DNA of 62,930 bases, taken from assembly GCA_026692665.1 (NCBI GenBank), contig JAPLOF010000050.1, positions 1 through 62,930 on the forward strand. The letters are read 5' to 3'. Shown one piece after another: positions 61,097 to 62,930 of the stretch. Numbering within the stretch: the stretch's first letter is position 1; every line of letters begins with the position of its first letter. This stretch comes from Planctomycetota bacterium (lineage in GTDB: Bacteria > Planctomycetota > UBA1135 > GCA-002686595). The notes below the pieces were generated by a model. The model had not been told where the DNA came from, did no database searches, and was given only the letters and a program-made list of their open reading frames with translations. The translations under genes and the position numbers were made by a program.

Positions 61097-62557
61097 ATGT
61101 CCACGACCCGCGTCCAGTCCAAGGCCACCGCACCCGAGATCGTCGGTTCCGGATCCGAGGCCGCCGAATCCGCGCCGCGGCGTGTCCACGTGGTCACGTT
61201 CGGATGCCAGATGAACAAGTACGACTCTCTCCTCGCGGAGGGTCGCTTCCGTCGCGCGGGCTACGCCACGACCGATCGCATGGAGGACGCCGACGTCGTC
61301 CTCTTCAACACCTGCTCGGTGCGCGAGCACGCCGAGGAACGCACCTTCTCGTGGCTCGGCGAGCTGAAGCGCGTGAAGGCCGAGCGCCCCGATCTCGTCG
61401 TCGGCGTCATGGGCTGCATGGCGCAACGCGTGGGGGAGGAGATCTTCTCGCGCGCCGGACACGTCGACCTGGTCGCCGGGACGCGCCAGTTCGCGAGCCT
61501 GCCAGCGCTCGTCGGTGACGTGCTCGCGGCGCGCAACGCCGGCGACCGCGCGCGCGTCGTCGCGCTGGGCATGGACGACGACCTGGCGGTGGACCGCGCG
61601 GGAGAGCCGTGGGCTGGCGGCTCGCACGCCTGGCTCACGGTCATGCGCGGTTGCGACCTGAACTGCACGTACTGCATCGTGCCGTCGGTGCGCGGACGCG
61701 TGCTCTCGTACCCGATCGACCACCTGGTGCGCGAGGCCCGCGGCTACGTGGAGCAGGGCGCGCGCGCCATCACGCTGCTCGGGCAAACTGTGAACAGCTA
61801 CGGCGAGGACGTGCCCGCGCCGAGCGCCGGCGAGCGCCGCTGGAGCGGGCGGCAGGGCCGGCCCGGGCTCGCGGACCTCTTGCGTGAGCTGCAGCAGGTC
61901 GACGGGCTGGCGCGCATCCGCATGATCACGGCGCACCCGAGCTACGTGACCGAGGCGCTGGCCGAAGCCATCCGCGACTGCGACAAGGTCGAGCGCTTCC
62001 TGCCGCTGCCGGCGCAGTCCGGGTCCGATGCGATGTTGCGCGCGATGAAACGCGGTTACACGGTCGACCTCTATCGACGACGCATGGAGATGCTGCGCGC
62101 GCGTGTCCCCGACATCGAGCTCGCCTCGGACTGGATCGTGGGGTTCCCGGGCGAGAGCGACGCGGACTTCGACGCCAGCGAGGCCTTCCTCGCCGAGCAG
62201 GCCTTCGCGGTGAACTACGTCTTCAAGTACAGCCCGCGGCCGGGAACGGGTGCCGCGGAGCGGCTCGCCGACGACGTCCCCGAGGAGATCAAGAAGGAGC
62301 GCAACCAGCGCCTGCTGCGCGCTTCGGAACGCTCGGGATTGCAGCGCAACTCCGCGCACGTCGGAGCGACGCGGCGCGTGCTCGTGGATGGACTCTCGGA
62401 TCGCGGAGAGGGCGTGGTGTTGGGGCGGACCGAGCACGGACTCGCGATCAGCCTGAAGGGCGAGGCGGACCTCGTGGGTCGCATCGTGGAGGTGCGCGTC
62501 GAGAGCGCGAGCGCGTACGGCCTCACGGGGACGCTCCAGACATACCCGCAGGATTGA
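61097..62557 (+). CDS. miaB: tRNA-2-methylthio-N6-dimethylallyladenosine synthase
   Basis: MiaB adds a methylthio group to A37 of tRNAs reading UNN codons. The N-terminal cluster cysteines are in FGCQMNKYDS, NTCSVREHAEERTF and GVMGCMAQR. The radical SAM cluster is GCDLNCTYCIVP (CxxxCxxC). It has SYCEDV-like LLGQTVNSYGED, PLPAQSGSD and a C-terminal TRAM domain (RRVLVDGLSDRGEG). The 486 residues are typical. The start ATG 61097 skips a low-complexity tail; residues 1-28 are an extension before RRVHVVTFGCQ. Confidence 0.95.
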   Translation: MSTTRVQSKATAPEIVGSGSEAAESAPRRVHVVTFGCQMNKYDSLLAEGRFRRAGYATTDRMEDADVVLFNTCSVREHAEERTFSWLGELKRVKAERPDLVVGVMGCMAQRVGEEIFSRAGHVDLVAGTRQFASLPALVGDVLAARNAGDRARVVALGMDDDLAVDRAGEPWAGGSHAWLTVMRGCDLNCTYCIVPSVRGRVLSYPIDHLVREARGYVEQGARAITLLGQTVNSYGEDVPAPSAGERRWSGRQGRPGLADLLRELQQVDGLARIRMITAHPSYVTEALAEAIRDCDKVERFLPLPAQSGSDAMLRAMKRGYTVDLYRRRMEMLRARVPDIELASDWIVGFPGESDADFDASEAFLAEQAFAVNYVFKYSPRPGTGAAERLADDVPEEIKKERNQRLLRASERSGLQRNSAHVGATRRVLVDGLSDRGEGVVLGRTEHGLAISLKGEADLVGRIVEVRVESASAYGLTGTLQTYPQD

Positions 62558-62588
62558 GGGGCCGTCCGGGGTCGCGCCCCACCTCGTC

Positions 62589-62930
62589 TCAGGGGTCGAT
62601 TCCCATCCCCGCCGCGGCGCCGGGGACGGATCGCTGGAAGGCCCAGGCGAGCGCGCCGGGGCGAGCGCCGGTGGCCACGTCGCCCCGGATCGTGCGCGTC
62701 GCGAGGTCCAGGACGACGACGCGATTCTCGCCCGGGATCGCGACGAACGCGTGGCGGGCGTCGGGGTCGACCAGCACGGGCCAGGCACGAGTCGCCGCGG
62801 CATCCGCGCGCGCGATCGCGATGCGGGCGGTGATCGCCTGCGTGCCGCCGTCCAAGAGCACCAGTTCGCCGCGCGCAGCGCAGCTGACCGCGACGCGCCG
62901 CTGGCCGGGCACGGCGGCCAGGGCGAAGGG
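62589..62930 (-). CDS. Partial beta-propeller (YVTN/NHL-like) protein, 3' end only
   Basis: The frame is open to the window edge, so only the C-terminal ~113 residues are seen. They contain blades GQRRVAVSCAARGELVLLDG and ARHAFVAIPGENRVVVLDLATRTIRGDVATGARPGALAW, the recurring pattern of YVTN-type propellers. The start and any signal peptide lie outside. It is convergent with miaB. Confidence 0.7.
   Translation of the reverse strand, partial: PFALAAVPGQRRVAVSCAARGELVLLDGGTQAITARIAIARADAAATRAWPVLVDPDARHAFVAIPGENRVVVLDLATRTIRGDVATGARPGALAWAFQRSVPGAAAGMGIDP

Overview
The window is a dense, very G+C-rich (roughly 70%) bacterial chromosome segment with about 54 protein genes, three tRNA genes and no rRNA, insertion sequence, prophage or CRISPR array. 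The best guess for the source is a Planctomycetota bacterium, perhaps near the Saltatorellus/Engelhardtia group. This is inferred from many exported lipoproteins and sulfatase-like enzymes, exported alpha/alpha-toroid proteins, a heme protein fused to HEAT repeats, and two secreted paralogues sharing a cysteine-bearing C-terminal domain (37168-39697). No marker gene here proves it.

Layout. 1-1.8 kb: pyrH-frr (overlapping ATGA) and two tRNA-Lys genes. 1.85-7.9 kb, minus strand: a membrane protein, aminopeptidase P, a flotillin/NfeD pair and an exported unknown. 8-9.8 kb: Trm112-like protein, a lone EboE and tRNA-Glu with a clear sigma70-type promoter. 10-17.8 kb: a YejM/PbgA-like membrane protein, S9 peptidase, DUF2785 lipoprotein and a five-heme cytochrome c with HEAT repeats. 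17.8-21.3 kb, minus strand: XerC, exported unknowns and a toroid protein. 21.4-24.9 kb: an MFS pump and folate genes pabB-pabC. 25-30.2 kb: a coupled run ending in xseA and a family 2 glycosyltransferase. 30.3-37 kb: M3 peptidase, a deoxyhypusine-synthase homologue, an RmlC-like cupin and a TPR glycosyltransferase. 37.1-41.1 kb: the secreted paralogues and nadA. 41.2-45.3 kb: a beta-helix lipoprotein, half-size GDT1 transporter and pruA.

45.4-50.5 kb holds the most intriguing unit: exported toroid protein, coiled-coil lipoprotein, second toroid protein, EboA, EboB. The last three junctions overlap or nearly touch. Ebo proteins are associated with moving secondary-metabolite precursors towards the periplasm. 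EboE lies about 39 kb away, and EboC, EboD and EboF are absent from the window. Right after it, 50.48-51.75 kb is a sharply lower-G+C patch with one unrecognised gene. 51.7-55.4 kb: a sulfatase-like lipoprotein coupled to a YwqK-like lipoprotein, an amidohydrolase and an FkbM methyltransferase. 55.5-57.3 kb: two pseudopilins divergent across about 500 bp. 57.4-62.9 kb: a PTPS-III-like enzyme, a YwqK-like protein coupled to a HExxH lipoprotein, a lipoprotein, an alkyltransferase-like protein, miaB and a partial beta-propeller gene.

Two habits recur. Genes are joined by 4-base stop/start overlaps, often GTGA with a GTG start. Intergenic gaps carry short tandem repeats of 14-35 bp, differing from place to place.
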